Shown one piece after another: positions 10,962 to 22,171 of a DNA stretch of 64,000 nucleotides. This DNA comes from Thozetella sp. PMI_491 (lineage: Eukaryota > Ascomycota > Sordariomycetes > Chaetosphaeriales > Chaetosphaeriaceae). The stretch spans positions 248,001 through 312,000 of the forward strand of contig MU270021.1 in the NCBI GenBank assembly GCA_021432635.1. The letters run 5' to 3'. The stretch's first letter is position 1; each line of letters starts with the position of its first letter. Below the pieces are notes generated by a model, which was not told where the DNA came from, searched no databases, and worked only from the letters and a program-made list of their open reading frames with translations. A program made the position numbers and the translations under genes.

Positions 10962-11422
10962 GACTCAAAATCTCAATGGGAGCTGTCAAAAAGAAGCCGG
11001 GCTGTCTTAGTGCAGAAACTTGAACATCTTACGTCCTGGGGTATTTCGGTAAGCTACTATGTATAAACGAAAAGTTTGGTGTTAGTTGGGTTTGAGATAG
11101 GGCGTGTGGAGCTCCTGTACCGTGTACTACGTACTGTGTGAGCAAAGCAAGTTCACGAGGCCTGCTCATGGGTGGCCTCCATGAGAGATCTTGGGGCATG
11201 TTGCATATCTGGTTTCGGAAGGTTACGCTTCCTTCCATAAACAGGCGGTCACGCATAATAATCCTCCAGGATCAGGAATCTGTTGGATACCCTGCTCGAA
11301 TCGTTGCCGTAAAGATGAGTGGTTACATTCTAGGAACCACTTCTTTGCTCCCAGATAGTTATACAGAAACTACAACATCAAAATTCTCTTCATCGTTATA
11401 TGTTGAGTCTTGTAAGTACTTT

Positions 11423-11453
11423 CCAAAATATCGGTGATGTTTCCGATATTTGG
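11423..11453. promoter_or_regulatory. Near-perfect palindrome with CGG-N8-CCG core
   Basis: Arms CCAAAATATCGG (11423..11434) and CCGATATTTGG (11443..11453) flank TGATGTTT. The inverted CGG/CCG triplets eight bases apart are the binding format of dimeric Zn2Cys6 fungal regulators. It lies between UstYa copy b and the precursor gene, so it could control both. A hairpin or mobile-element footprint is the alternative. Confidence 0.45.
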
Positions 11454-11781
11454 TAATAAGATAAGGGGAGATTTGTATTCGGAAAAAAAGGATCTCGATT
11501 TCGTTAGTGAGTTAGCTAAATGCTAATTGCGCAACTGGTTGAGGCGTGTACTGTAAATCCAACTTGGCAGGCGGCCTACATTGTCTCCTTCGGCCTGGTA
11601 CCATGGTAAGCGTTGGAATTGTCCGTATCTTTCACTCAGTTGAGTGGCTATTAGCGACAGCAACGTCGAGTATTGTATGCGATAGTTGCATTATATGATG
11701 TATCAGCCCGATAATACGTCTGACGAAGCACTAGCTCGGCTTGACGCGCGGGAGGAAAGGCTAATAACAGTCATTTGTGGC

Positions 11782-11863
11782 CTTTATCCCCTTCTGTCAC
11801 TGGCCCCTTCCGTTATTATCCCCTTCTGCCATTATCCCCATTTGTCATTATCCGCTTCTGTCG
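11782..11863. repeat. Degenerate tandem repeat, about 16-bp unit
   Basis: Four or so imperfect units of the form TTATCCCCTTCTGTCA occur in a row upstream of the precursor gene. Too decayed to assign to an element. Confidence 0.5.
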
Positions 11864-12539
11864 CGACATGGACCATAACCCGTAGGATCGTTCACCCTAG
11901 ATGCCTTTGCGCACGCACCCTGACAATTTCTACCACCATTCAAGGTACTTCCATGAACTACTTGGCGTGACACAGCTTGCGCATGTCCCTTTGGCGATTC
12001 CAGGGTGGTAGGTTTATAGCGAATCATTTCGCATGGTACAGTTTATTACTATACTAACTACCATATGATCGAGTCTATCAACGAGTTATATCTACCTTTG
12101 TCGACCAGCGGTACTTCAAAGAATGGATTCGCTAATTGCGTAGGAAGAACTCTGTAAATAATAAATATCTGTTCTCAGCATAGTCCGAGGCATTAGTCCG
12201 AAAGCTTAACTCGCTCTTAGTATGGTATGCAAGTGCACCAATCAGCAATCAAATATTTAACGGGATAGTAGATGACATATGAGCTGACACAAAGCGCTTG
12301 TGGTAGGATCCGCGGCGTTTATTTGAATCCATGAATCAACCCGGTAACTAGAGTTACAAGCAAGGTTCCGCGATCGCCGCATTGCAACGTTGCGAATTCA
12401 ATGGTCTACTGTGAGGAGTTAGTGGTCGAAGACTCGTATAGATACCCAGTATATCCATGCTATCTCTCTAAAGCACTCTCACAAAATTAAACAGCAATAC
12501 TTGTCTCAAACTATCTGTTCATTCTGACAACTTCTCAAG

Positions 12540-12914
12540 ATGAAGACTGTTCTTCCTATCGCCTTCGCACTTTTCGGTGCTGCCCTTGCTGCGCCAGTTC
12601 AGCCACAGATCGCCGACAACGACAAGCGTTCTGAGGCTCAAAGCCCGGATATCCTGTACAACAATCCGGCAGGTTGGGGGAAGCGTTCGGAAGCGCAAAG
12701 CCCGGATATTCTGTACAACAACCCGGCAGGTTGGGGAAAACGTTCGGAGGCGCAGAGCCCGGATATTCTGTATAATAACCCGGCAGGTTGGGGGAAGCGT
12801 TCGGAGGCGCAGAGCCCGGATATTCTGTACAATAACCCGGCGGGTTGGGGGAAGCGTTCGGAGGCGCAGAGCCCGGATATCCTGTACAACAACCCGGCGG
12901 GTTGGGGGAAATAG
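12540..12914 (+). CDS. Secreted RiPP precursor with five Kex2-bounded identical cores (dikaritin type)
   Basis: Single exon, 124 residues. Residues 1-18 form a signal peptide (hydrophobic core LPIAFALFGAALA, cleavage before APVQ). After a 10-residue spacer come five identical 19-residue units, each KR followed by SEAQSPDILYNNPAGWG, and a final Lys before the stop. Kex2 cuts after Lys-Arg in the late Golgi, so the product would be five copies of the 17-residue peptide; the KR tail left by upstream cuts is normally trimmed. This layout plus three UstYa genes within 3.5 kb is the pattern of fungal dikaritin pathways (ustiloxin, phomopsin, asperipin-2a, epichloecyclins). The core has one Tyr and one Trp and no Cys. 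UstYa enzymes in known cases link a Tyr oxygen to a side-chain carbon, so a Tyr-Ile/Leu ring is a reasonable guess. Alternative: a secreted peptide signal such as an alpha-type pheromone; the UstYa neighbours argue against that. Confidence 0.87.
   Translation: MKTVLPIAFALFGAALAAPVQPQIADNDKRSEAQSPDILYNNPAGWGKRSEAQSPDILYNNPAGWGKRSEAQSPDILYNNPAGWGKRSEAQSPDILYNNPAGWGKRSEAQSPDILYNNPAGWGK
12624..12908 (+). repeat. Five tandem 57-bp core-peptide repeats
   Basis: Five 57-base units encode exactly the same 19 residues. The units differ only at scattered, mostly third-codon positions, which means selection or gene conversion keeps the peptide constant. Confidence 0.95.
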
Positions 12915-13385
12915 CGTACGAGTTGAGAACATCACCACCGTAACTCATAGCGGCGAATTAAGACAAGGTGTAGCCAAATGCTACTATATAAAATTCGAGC
13001 CTGCCTCCCGAAGAAGTCCACAAATAATCATTGAAAGTCATAGACTCTAATTGTACAATTCTCTGGGAGTCGTATTCCGTACACTTCCACAATACAAATC
13101 CCATGAGAATGTGCATGAGGCAACGTTAAGCACGAAAGGGGCAAATCGTTAGCACCCCTTGCAAACAACAAGGAATGTAACCTTGCATAAGCAGTAAACC
13201 CCATCCTACTATAGATAGAACCGGTACTACGTAAGCTAGCGGCAAGCACCGAGAACAGTACGCCGACACTGTTCCATCCCTTTGTTTTATTCTTACGTGC
13301 TTTGCCAAACCCTTCTATTACAATTTATGGGAGGCTCGCGATCACGATAGTTCACAAATTCTTATTTGTCTTTTTGCGTACAGCC

Positions 13386-14383
13386 ATGTATTCAGAGCCC
13401 CTTTTGACGAAGGACCACGATCCTACAGACTCACCAGATACAGAAAGCCTCTTAAGCACGGAGCAAAAGCAAGAAAAGCTCCCACATACTTTCGCATCTG
13501 CTCCATCAAAACGAAACGCAAGACTAAAGACTTGCCTGCATATTGCCGCTATTATACTCTACGCCATCACTACTGTCTTGCTATATGAATGGAGTACGAG
13601 AATAAATGGGAGAGAGTGCGACTGTGAGAAGGCTGCGATCTATTGTAAGAAAACAAAGAGCCATCCATAGGCCAGAATGCGAAGCTGAAATGGCACGCTA
13701 GCTCCCGCAAGAACGGCTATCGAATACGAAAAACAAACCATTGTCCACAACGTTGCCGACAATGGTAAATATAGGGGCCCACCCCGACCAGAGCAGGATG
13801 CAGCATGGGAGGACCTTCTGAGATGTACTGGAAGATCCCCAATCCCCATTCACTCAGAGTGCTGACAAGAATGTGTTAAGACAACAACCTTCGCATACAA
13901 AAAGAAGACCTTGAGAAGGCCAACACTACCTCTGTACCTTTAAATGACGACCAGGGCGGCTACCTCGTGACTCTTGATGTCTTTCACACACTCCACTGCG
14001 TGAACAAGATCCGCAAATCCTACTATTCCGACTATTACCACGACCCTAATCCTCTTCCAGACCAACAGGAGCATTTCGATCACTGTATTGATTTGCTTCG
14101 CCAAGTTATCATGTGCCACGGAGATATATCTCTGCATACATACGAGTGGAAGGATGACTATAGATGGCCATGGCCGAGTATGCGGACGGAACATCAGTGT
14201 CGAAACTGGGATAAGTTGATGACTTGGTCCAAGGAGCATTACATTCCGAGCTTGACAGGTCCAATTCTATCACATCCAAGCCTAGGTAAGTCGGTTTATA
14301 TACGAACTTTCCGGTAACATGACGCGCTAGATACTGACTCAGTAATAGGTACATCTTTTCGAGGAGATGAACCTCACAGTTGA
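13386..14383 (+). CDS. UstYa-family (DUF3328) peptide-modifying oxidase, copy c
   Basis: Exons 13386..13644, 13702..13824, 13881..14285 and 14331..14383 join in frame (279 residues; a later acceptor at 14349 would give 273). The first join restores IYSPARTAIEYE after the membrane helix (about residues 56-73), the second restores a LLRYNNLRIQKEDLEK helix. HTLHC and HFDHC follow about 40 residues apart, then a CHGDISLHTYEW block and a C-terminal CRNWDKLMTWS, all standard for the family. Membrane-anchored with the catalytic domain in the secretory lumen. It starts 470 bp after the precursor and on the same strand, so it is the likeliest direct partner in core modification. Start chosen at the Met in the EPLLTKDHD acidic head, before the helix. 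Confidence 0.85.
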
Positions 14384-16219
14384 AACTAGTGCTACTATTT
14401 TTGAAAGCAAGGCTGGCGCACACACACTGCATCAACCTCACTTCGCCCATGCGATCGCTGCATGTATTGAATCTACTGCAGCACATAAATTCAATAGTCT
14501 CGCAGAAAGCAATCCACCACACCGATACGCAGCTCCAGGTCGAGCAGTACTCAACGCCATGCGAGATAGGCCTTGCCAGCTCTTCAAATATTCTCCCATG
14601 CCCGAATCTCTGCTGATCTCCACCAGCAAACCATCTGGATTCTAGAATCTATAGGGACATGGATTTTCTCCCCACCAGCTTCGTAGCCTCTCTTTTTAGT
14701 TTAGGCGGTTGGCTATCATATAAAAGCCACACCGGAAGCGGCTACATCACTTCCTTGGTTCCCCCGGGCGCAATTTATCTAGCTATCTTGGTTAGGGGGC
14801 GTAGAGGTATCGATCGCATATCATGAAACATTGGAAGGCGGCAAGCTTAGGTGGGCGTGGACGGTGACACGGGTGGAGTCGATCGGGGGGCAGGAATAGT
14901 TCAAGAGATTCAGGGATATAGAGAGGACGGTTTATCCGTTTCTAGAGTGGCCTCAAGACTTTTTAACCACAGTGTTGGCCGTGATTAAGCTGGCAATTGA
15001 TCTCCCTTGCTAAAATACCGCACAGCTAGTAAAGAGGTAGGTACCATGCTATGCCTAGCCTGAACTGAAGCTATCGCCAGCGTGGCCAATGAAAGGGTCC
15101 CGAGCTAACAAGCAAGAACGAAGATGCTAGTGCATGATGTGGGGCAATTACTGGAGGTGCAGCAATCATTTTTAGCGCCGACAGCGCCCCACTACGGTAA
15201 GTTTAGATCACCAAACGTTGCTGACCTTCTGTGAAATAAGCAAATGGTCTGTGGGCTGTACGTAGCACGGTTTGAGATGGGACATTTGACAGTAGTCCCC
15301 GTCCCGTTTCCTATTGCCTGAACCTAATATGTTTTCAACTCAAGACCGGCTGCAAGGATAAAACACCCAGGGAAAGGAAAGGTTGAACCATAATTTTTTG
15401 TAGTTCAAACAGCCGTGCCAACCCAGCCCTGACGCTGTCATGTTGACAACCCTCTAGGATGAAGGTGAACAAATACGGGACCCTAGTCTCTTCAACGGAT
15501 ACTCGGGAGTGAGAGATAGGATGTTATTTTGCACACGGCACTTATTACAGTAGGACTACCTGGCTCCCGTAATGCAATACTATGAGAAAGCAGCAACAAC
15601 AGCCACTAGTCCCGGGACTTTCGGTCACTAGTGGCCAGGCACTTGACCTTCGTCATTGAATAGAGTGCCTTGGCGTTCTCTAAGCCTTCGCCGCAGCAAT
15701 TCTGTCGGCGGAGGGCACACATCGTTTGCCACTTCTCTAAGTGTGAGGTCATGGTACATTATGACCGTGGCATTGGGAGAGAGGGAAGTCCCTATAGCCC
15801 GTAGACTTAACATCCCACCTCCATTTTATTCTGTGAAACTATGTCAGCATTTACTTTTTTGCCCAGGGGCCCAATTCTCCGACAGGGACTAGCCAACCAG
15901 TTCCGGAACCTGAAGGATTATACCCCGGCATAATCAAGCATGATTAGTGCCTCACGCCCTGCAAGATCACTTGGACCAAACTACATCAATATTTAGCTCC
16001 TGTCTCACGCTGTGCAAGATTACGCTGTGGTGCACTAGGGACTACATTCTATGATTTTCGGCTGGTGCATAAGGCTACGGCACCTAGGGATTACTTTCAG
16101 CAATTAGTTCGATCCCACTTCTCTGATGGATCTTTGCAGATGTGTTTTTGATTGCGAAGAAGCCCAACATCTGGGCTACGGAATCATATACAACAAACAA
16201 CTGAAGGAATCGCACCGAT
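14384..16219. other. Gene-free stretch inside the cluster
   Basis: About 1.8 kb. A 55-codon frame at 14659 with hydrophobic stretches is the only item of note and cannot be extended. I see no regulator or transporter gene here. Confidence 0.4.
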
Positions 16220-17692
16220 ATGATGCGGCAGGTTCGACGACTCTGCGGCCTGAGAGGATTGTTCGTGGTCACTTCATTCCTTTTGATCTCGACTTGGCTA
16301 CTCTTCAGTGTCTTAACTCCGCAGGCCCCCACTCGCGAGCAAATCGAACGCGAACTGTGGATTAATACTTCGAAATATTGGCTTGACCGTCAAGTATGCC
16401 GCTGGCTAGCTCTGTGCGGACTTCAAAACATCAGACCCGACCCAGCGAGGATAGCTGAGCCAGCAGAAGAAAACGACGGCGAGGACTCCGGGGACCTGCC
16501 AATATTTCTCAACGATAATGGCTGTGGGCTGGATGGTTGGGAAATTCCCGGCGAACAAGGATCCGTGAATAACGAGTCTATTCAGAGAGTGTTGAGGGAT
16601 ATTCCCGATTACGTCCTGGAGAGAGCGCCACTCGTGCATCTTGATCTAGAAGAGAACTTCTGGCCGGCAGATCTCGCTGAGCACGTGCGACACATGACGC
16701 CGGCAGCCGATGGAAAACCAATTAGTCTGCCAGGTCAGCTGCATCTCGGCAACATACATCAGCTTAACGAGAAGAGATACGGCAACGTGGCCCTCACTAG
16801 CAAAGATCCCGTCGAAACCCGACCTGAATGGCTCTATAGCCACATTGGTATTCCAGCGTCCTCTGGCAGTAGCTACTCTTCTCCCACCAATCGAGCCTCA
16901 GATATGAAAAGTCTGAAGTCCAATCGGCCCAGCCTTCGTCCCTCAAGAAAGCAGACAAGGGCGCAGCAGTGTCCCAATTCAACCAACTCCCGTCAGCGCA
17001 CACACTACTTGCCTGGCTCAGATGGCTTCTCACATGCACCGGCTGTGCTCATCCTGGTCGAAAAGGAGTCTGGAATACTAGATGCCTTCTGGTTTTTCTT
17101 CTTCAGCTACAACTTTGGCAAGAGTGTCCTTTGGGGACCAAGACTTGAGAACCATGTTGGGGATTTAGAATACGCTATGATTCGATTCAACCATAGTATT
17201 CCCGTAGCCGCCTTCCTTAGCCAGCACCGCTCGGGGCAAGGGTATACGTTTGATGCTCTAGAGAAACGAGGAAAGCGGCCGGTATTCTACTGCGCTCAGG
17301 GTAGCCATGGTCTTTACCCCTCACCTGGGGATCACCCATTTGGCCTACCGTTCGGCTTGCTCAAGGACGTCACTAGCAGCGGCCCACTGTGGGATGTTCG
17401 TAAGAACATATATGCGTACTTTTACGATTTTCTCGCGAAAGGAACCGCGGACGCAAGCGAGGAGGAAGATCACTTCGTTCCCGCAGCTTCCAACCCGGAC
17501 GCCCCGACATCGTGGTTACACTATAATGGGCTGTGGGGGGATGCGCCGTATAGTCTTGGTGATGAAAGGCAGTGGGGAGTTTCCTCATTTTTTCACCACG
17601 CCGACGGGCCTGCAGGGCCAAAATTTAAATATTTAGCCAGGGCTAGGCTTTGCCCGGGAGATGAAGAGTGTATTATATCAAACAAGCTTTAG
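16220..17692 (+). CDS. Vps62-like protein with N-terminal membrane anchor
   Basis: One uninterrupted frame, 490 residues. After MMRQVRRLCGLR, a hydrophobic helix (about 13-33) anchors the protein, with the rest probably lumenal or extracellular. The body carries the run of motifs seen in fungal Vps62-like proteins: a HLxLEExFWP segment, LTSKDPVETRPEWL, then APAVLILVEKESGILDAFWF, YNFGKSV, NHVGDLEYAMIRF, FLSQHRSGQGYTFDAL, a GSHGLYPSPGDH segment, FGLLKDVTSSGPLWD and a C-terminal LHYNGLWGDAPYSL. Yeast VPS62 was named from a vacuolar sorting screen and its biochemistry is unclear. A Ser/Arg-rich insert around residues 212-270 interrupts the usual spacing and may hide an unrecognised intron. It sits between the UstYa genes and the P450. 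Whether it serves the pathway (trafficking of precursor or product) is inference. Confidence 0.75.
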   Translation: MMRQVRRLCGLRGLFVVTSFLLISTWLLFSVLTPQAPTREQIERELWINTSKYWLDRQVCRWLALCGLQNIRPDPARIAEPAEENDGEDSGDLPIFLNDNGCGLDGWEIPGEQGSVNNESIQRVLRDIPDYVLERAPLVHLDLEENFWPADLAEHVRHMTPAADGKPISLPGQLHLGNIHQLNEKRYGNVALTSKDPVETRPEWLYSHIGIPASSGSSYSSPTNRASDMKSLKSNRPSLRPSRKQTRAQQCPNSTNSRQRTHYLPGSDGFSHAPAVLILVEKESGILDAFWFFFFSYNFGKSVLWGPRLENHVGDLEYAMIRFNHSIPVAAFLSQHRSGQGYTFDALEKRGKRPVFYCAQGSHGLYPSPGDHPFGLPFGLLKDVTSSGPLWDVRKNIYAYFYDFLAKGTADASEEEDHFVPAASNPDAPTSWLHYNGLWGDAPYSLGDERQWGVSSFFHHADGPAGPKFKYLARARLCPGDEECIISNKL

Positions 17693-18237
17693 CAACCCAA
17701 CGGAGAGGAATGTTAACGATACATAACTTTATCCCAAAAGCTAGCTAATGAGCTCTCGGGAAGCATCCATTGTGTCGTGTTTACTCTATAAGCCTGGTGC
17801 AGAAAGTGGGCGCTTTAACTGAAGGTATCATGGCAAATAGGTGTGGATTGCGAGACGCAACTATTCACAGGATTGGGCGGCCGGTCTCGGCAAACACGAA
17901 TCTCGCCGAGATCAAACTTAATCTACGAATTATTTGAATACAACTGCATTAATCAAGCTAAGGTAGATGTAGGCCTTGGGCATCGAGGGAGGAGTACGCA
18001 AACCTGGGGCTATGTGGTTACACGCTACTCGCATAAGTTTGGGACATATGCCAGCAAACCTAAGTCGCAGAATCCGGGCTAGCTACCATTTCATTCTCGA
18101 ATAATAGGAAACAGAGTTGTCTAAATCAAGCTCGCTAAATCTTCACGACAAAGCAGGCCGCAGCCCCATGATCTTAGGGCAAACCTTTTGCTTCAGTCAG
18201 ATGTAACTCGCATGAGATTCGTATCCTTACCGAAGGC
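17693..18237. other. Intergenic, convergent 3' ends
   Basis: About 0.5 kb between the stop of the Vps62-like gene and the stop of the oppositely oriented P450. No gene seen. Confidence 0.5.
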
Positions 18238-20015
18238 CTAGATTCTTGTACCTATCACTTTAACTCGAACGTCGCCCGAGCCTTCTTTAGGAAAGCCAAA
18301 GCCACGGGTATGGTAAACTTCGATGTCCTCTTGCTTCGTCTCAAAGAGCTTCATCTCGAGGCCGCTCACAATCCTGGCGACACCAAGGTACAGCATACTG
18401 TGGGCCAGACTATATGTGTGTCAGATACAAGTAAAAGAAATGGCCAGATATGGATATGCGAATCAGAAGCGTTGGACAGAATTTTCTTACTTAATACCTA
18501 GACAACCTCTCGAGCCTTTCGAGAAGCTGACTATGTACTTATCGAGATTGACGCCATCCTGTGCCGCTCTTATCCAGCGGCCGGGGTCAAAAATATGCGG
18601 ATCCGGAAAGATCGATGGGTCGTTATGCATGAGATATGTTGATTGGCTCACGGGAGTCTAGGCGGGTCAGTAACAGTCGACTGATGTATACTCTGTCGAC
18701 CCACTCACCCCTGGAGGTATTGTATAATCGTTGTATTGGATCGCTTCATCGACTGCTATTCGCGGAAGCAAAATGACTGGACCGTAGGAAAGGCGTATTG
18801 CCTCTTGGACGACAGCTCTCTATATTTCAAGTCAGCATAGGCTTTTCAAGTTGCTCGGTACCTTGTTAGCTTCACCATTAATGGCAGAGCCTCGAGCTCA
18901 GCCAAGGTCCACATATGCCCGTTTTCATTCCGAGCGGATTGCAACTCGAGGCGAAGATTCTCCAACATCTCCTTGTTCTGGATCAGATGAAACATGGCGA
19001 CGGAAAGAGATCGAGCTGTCGTATCGACACCTGCAAAGATGATGGTTTCGCCCTCGTCCAACAAGCGGCTGAGCCTTTTTTCTTCGGCGGGGACGGTTGG
19101 ATCCGTCAAGGCGCTTAATATGACGGAGTTACGATCGAACTTTTCTTCGGCCGGGTTGTTGATAAACTTCAATATCATATCCTTATTATCTTCTCGCGCC
19201 GACACAACAAGTGGCAAGCTGGGATTGACGAAGTGCAGCACCGATAGGGGCAACCTTTTGAGTATATTTGGTGGGAAAGGGAGAAAACGCGACAAGTGAT
19301 AAAAAGCAACTAAAGCTGTCAGAGCGTCTTTCAAGCCATATCTAAGGTCGGTCCGTCCCAGATAGTTTGGATGTGACCCGTAGAAGTGATGGATGACTAC
19401 ATCAGCAGTAAAAGCGGAAAATGCCGAAGTCAAGTCTGTCGCCACCCCTCGGTTCATAGTGTCCAACAGTCGGGAGTGCAGAACGTCGAGTTTTTGATGG
19501 ATGAAAGGCTCAAGACTCGCAATGGCCCTTGTAGAGAAATAAGGACTAATTACGGCGCGGCGTCTGCGGTGGAGATCATGCCCGATAGTTGTCATCGTTG
19601 CTGATGGGAATGTATAACCGGCGATAGATGCTGGCTCCTTGTTGATACGCCGGTTACCACTTGCATAGACATTTTGATAGAAATGTACATCATATATGTG
19701 TAACGACTTTGAGTTAATGCGAACAATGGGTCCTTGGTGCTGTGATTAGCTTGAGAGACAGGGGTTATGTCCATTCGGCCGGCTGTCCATACCGTATTCA
19801 CGGTGCATCTTCTCTATTTCCCACAAATACGTCCCATCCTTGATGACGTCGTAATAGAATTCATAGTACGATCCGATAGCTGCTATCTTAGGACCCGGAA
19901 ATCGCCTTAGCGGATGACAGAAGAGGTCGTAGATACACTGGGCAACAAAACAGACTGCCAGGGCCGAGATGGCCCAGGCCAAGGTAGCAAGAATGGACAT
20001 ATTTTGGCCAAACAT
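18238..20015 (-). CDS. Cytochrome P450 monooxygenase, five exons
   Basis: Exons complement(18238..18409, 18491..18657, 18709..18817, 18862..19732, 19793..20015) join in frame to 513 residues; all four introns are GT...AG. The N-terminus is a membrane anchor ([17 protein letters not shown]) followed by the proline hinge RRFPGPK. The I-helix oxygen motif reads [10 protein letters not shown], the K-helix ExxR is EAIR (made by the exon 2/3 join), and a PERF-like block reads DPGRWI. The haem loop is [11 protein letters not shown] with the conserved Cys. The sequence resembles the trichodiene-oxygenase-like P450s common in fungal secondary metabolism. Substrate unknown; as the terminal gene of the RiPP cluster it may hydroxylate or cross-link the peptide, as P450s do in some dikaritin pathways. 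No frame damage is seen. Confidence 0.88.
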
Positions 20016-22171
20016 GATTGCTTCCGTATCTTCTGAGAGCAGAGGCAGAAGAGAGCGCGGCCAACTCGGGTTTAAAGCGGGAGGATTGTATGCCTAGAAC
20101 GGACAGGTCTGTTGGTGCTTCGTGTTTGCACCTCTACCACAGCCTCTCGTTCTTTCGGACCAATTGTGTATAGCATCACGAGGATATACACGGCTCGAAT
20201 CAGGTGGCTGAGCAGCCCGGCAAATCAGCTGGCTGGTACAGATCCACACCCACACCGATCCCATACCTTTATCGCGCAGAGGGTGTGGACGGTGCAAGCG
20301 AATAACCTCGACGCATGACTTCACATCTTCTCTCGCACAGTCACTAGCGCGGACTAGCTTGGCAATAGTCCCGGCCTACCTTGTTGTGGAGAGACATACG
20401 CAATTCGTTGCTGACGTTCACCAGGCTCAGCGTCGTTGGGGCGGTATGGTAGGGCTGATAATGTGATAGGATTCATTTTAACTGCTTATGGCGCTTGGCG
20501 GCATGCCGCATCGCATCACATCGAACCCTAGGTTAGGTCATATCTAGCGCGATTTCTCGCCTAAGGCCATCATTACACCCATCCTTCAAACTTATCGGGC
20601 GAATGACCGACATAGCGTCGATGTCTAGGCGTCTGCCGGGTTATTGGACTTGGTGTGCACTTTGCGATTCGGAATAAAAGCTGAAGTGTTGGAGTGCCTT
20701 ACTGGCCAGAGAGCCTGCTCCAAGACAACTCCAAGGGTTACACCGAGGCCGACAGTACGTGTCAAGTGCTTTAGCCTTCGGCCTGCTCCCCGAAGAAGTC
20801 TGCTCGCGTGAGCAAGATCAATCGTTCGGAGGATCGGGCGGGGCACACACCACCTTGTCCATATCTAGCACAGGCCCCCAGTAGATGCAGAAGCGAGTTT
20901 GCCTTTCAATAAACTGTCCTCCTCTCACACAGACGCGATTGGAATTATGTTACATCATATACCTGACTAAGACAATAGGATATAAGCCCTACCAGGGGAG
21001 GTTACCCGCGCGCATATAAAAGTGCTTATCGATAAAGAGGCCAATGCAGTTTCTCCTTATAGTTTCGTGTTCACACAGGAAGACTGCCGATGGCATGCTG
21101 CAATTCGATATCTATCCTTAATAACAAAACAGTTAACTTGGAGACAAGTCTTAGACGCTCGCTTCGAGTGCCCAGGATGAAAATCATGTTTTTGGGAGCA
21201 ATCCGCGGTCTACCTGTGGAGGGCACCCTCAGGTTCCTAGCCGTCAGATGCTGCAATTCCCCTGAAGAGGCTTCCTCCCGAGCTACAATATTTTATATTC
21301 CGCTTCTGGTAGTAGTCTTCTATTTTCCTTAAAACTAATACTATGAGCAAAGAAACTACACAAGTACCCTGCCTACGTCAAAGTTGTGGCGGCCGGTGGT
21401 GAACCGGCCAGAAGAAGGGGTCCCGCGTTTCATCGCCAGGCTTGCATTATTCTGACCCAAGGCCTAAGCTTAAACGAGGACTTTTGACTTCATAGCTGCG
21501 ACAGGCATGCACTCGAAATGATCCACAGCTTCTGGAGCCGACTGGGAATTAGGGATGCGCCTCGCTCAGCGAAGTGTGTGCTTTCCGTGGAGGGCAGTGA
21601 GATCGCACCTAGCAACTAGAAACTAACAGCCGTGAAGTCTACAGCCCGAGGTGACATAGCACTTGGGCCCTCGACTGCTGTTCTGGGTTTTAGAGTGGAA
21701 CATGTAATTTGGTTTATAAACCATTTGCGAAGGACTAGGCCCTCTTCCAGAGTGTCTCTGACTTGGGTTCACATCGGCAACTAGTTCATTTCTCTAGGGT
21801 ATACTCGAAGTGGGATTGGGTTCCGTCTAAACAAGCTTCTAGGCTTCTTCCCGTGAACCTGCGAAGCTTAATGTAGGTACCGTACCTACTGTCATTGCCC
21901 CGCTACTTTAACGGAATTGGTCTTGTTCTAGCCCCCACGTCTCATCCCTTCGGGTATTCGGTGGGGACGCTGCACACACTCGCTCCCATTGTCTCAACCC
22001 CGTTTTAGCTTGCTTGGCATGCATTGGTCCGGGTCTTCGCTGGGTAACACCACATCATATCGGTAGTCCAGAGGATTAGTATAAGAGTGCGTAGATCCTC
22101 AGCTACGCAGCAATTGGCGGCAAAACCAACACATCGCTGGCAGACTGGCGCTGCCACGGCGGCTATCCCTA
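20016..22171. other. Gene-free stretch
   Basis: About 2.2 kb upstream of both the P450 and the hydrolase. No frame with motifs, no RNA gene, no clear repeat. Confidence 0.45.

Larger units (their letters stand above)
10962..12539. other. Intergenic region between UstYa copy b and the precursor
   Basis: About 1.6 kb with no supported gene. It holds the divergent promoters of the two genes, a CGG-N8-CCG palindrome at 11423 and a 16-bp degenerate tandem repeat at 11782. Confidence 0.5.

Noticed and set aside
12540-12914. Alpha-type mating pheromone precursor
   Set aside because: The Kex2-repeat layout fits, but the core lacks the Cys or WxxLxxG-type pattern of filamentous-fungal alpha pheromones, and three UstYa genes lie beside it. 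Kept only as an alternative.
12519-12948. Long antisense and alternative-frame ORFs over the precursor repeats
   Set aside because: They are open only because the 57-bp repeat has no stop in those frames. Only the plus frame from 12540 has a signal peptide and Kex2 sites.
14659-14826. 55-codon hydrophobic ORF
   Set aside because: No signal cleavage site, no splice-linked continuation and no family resemblance.
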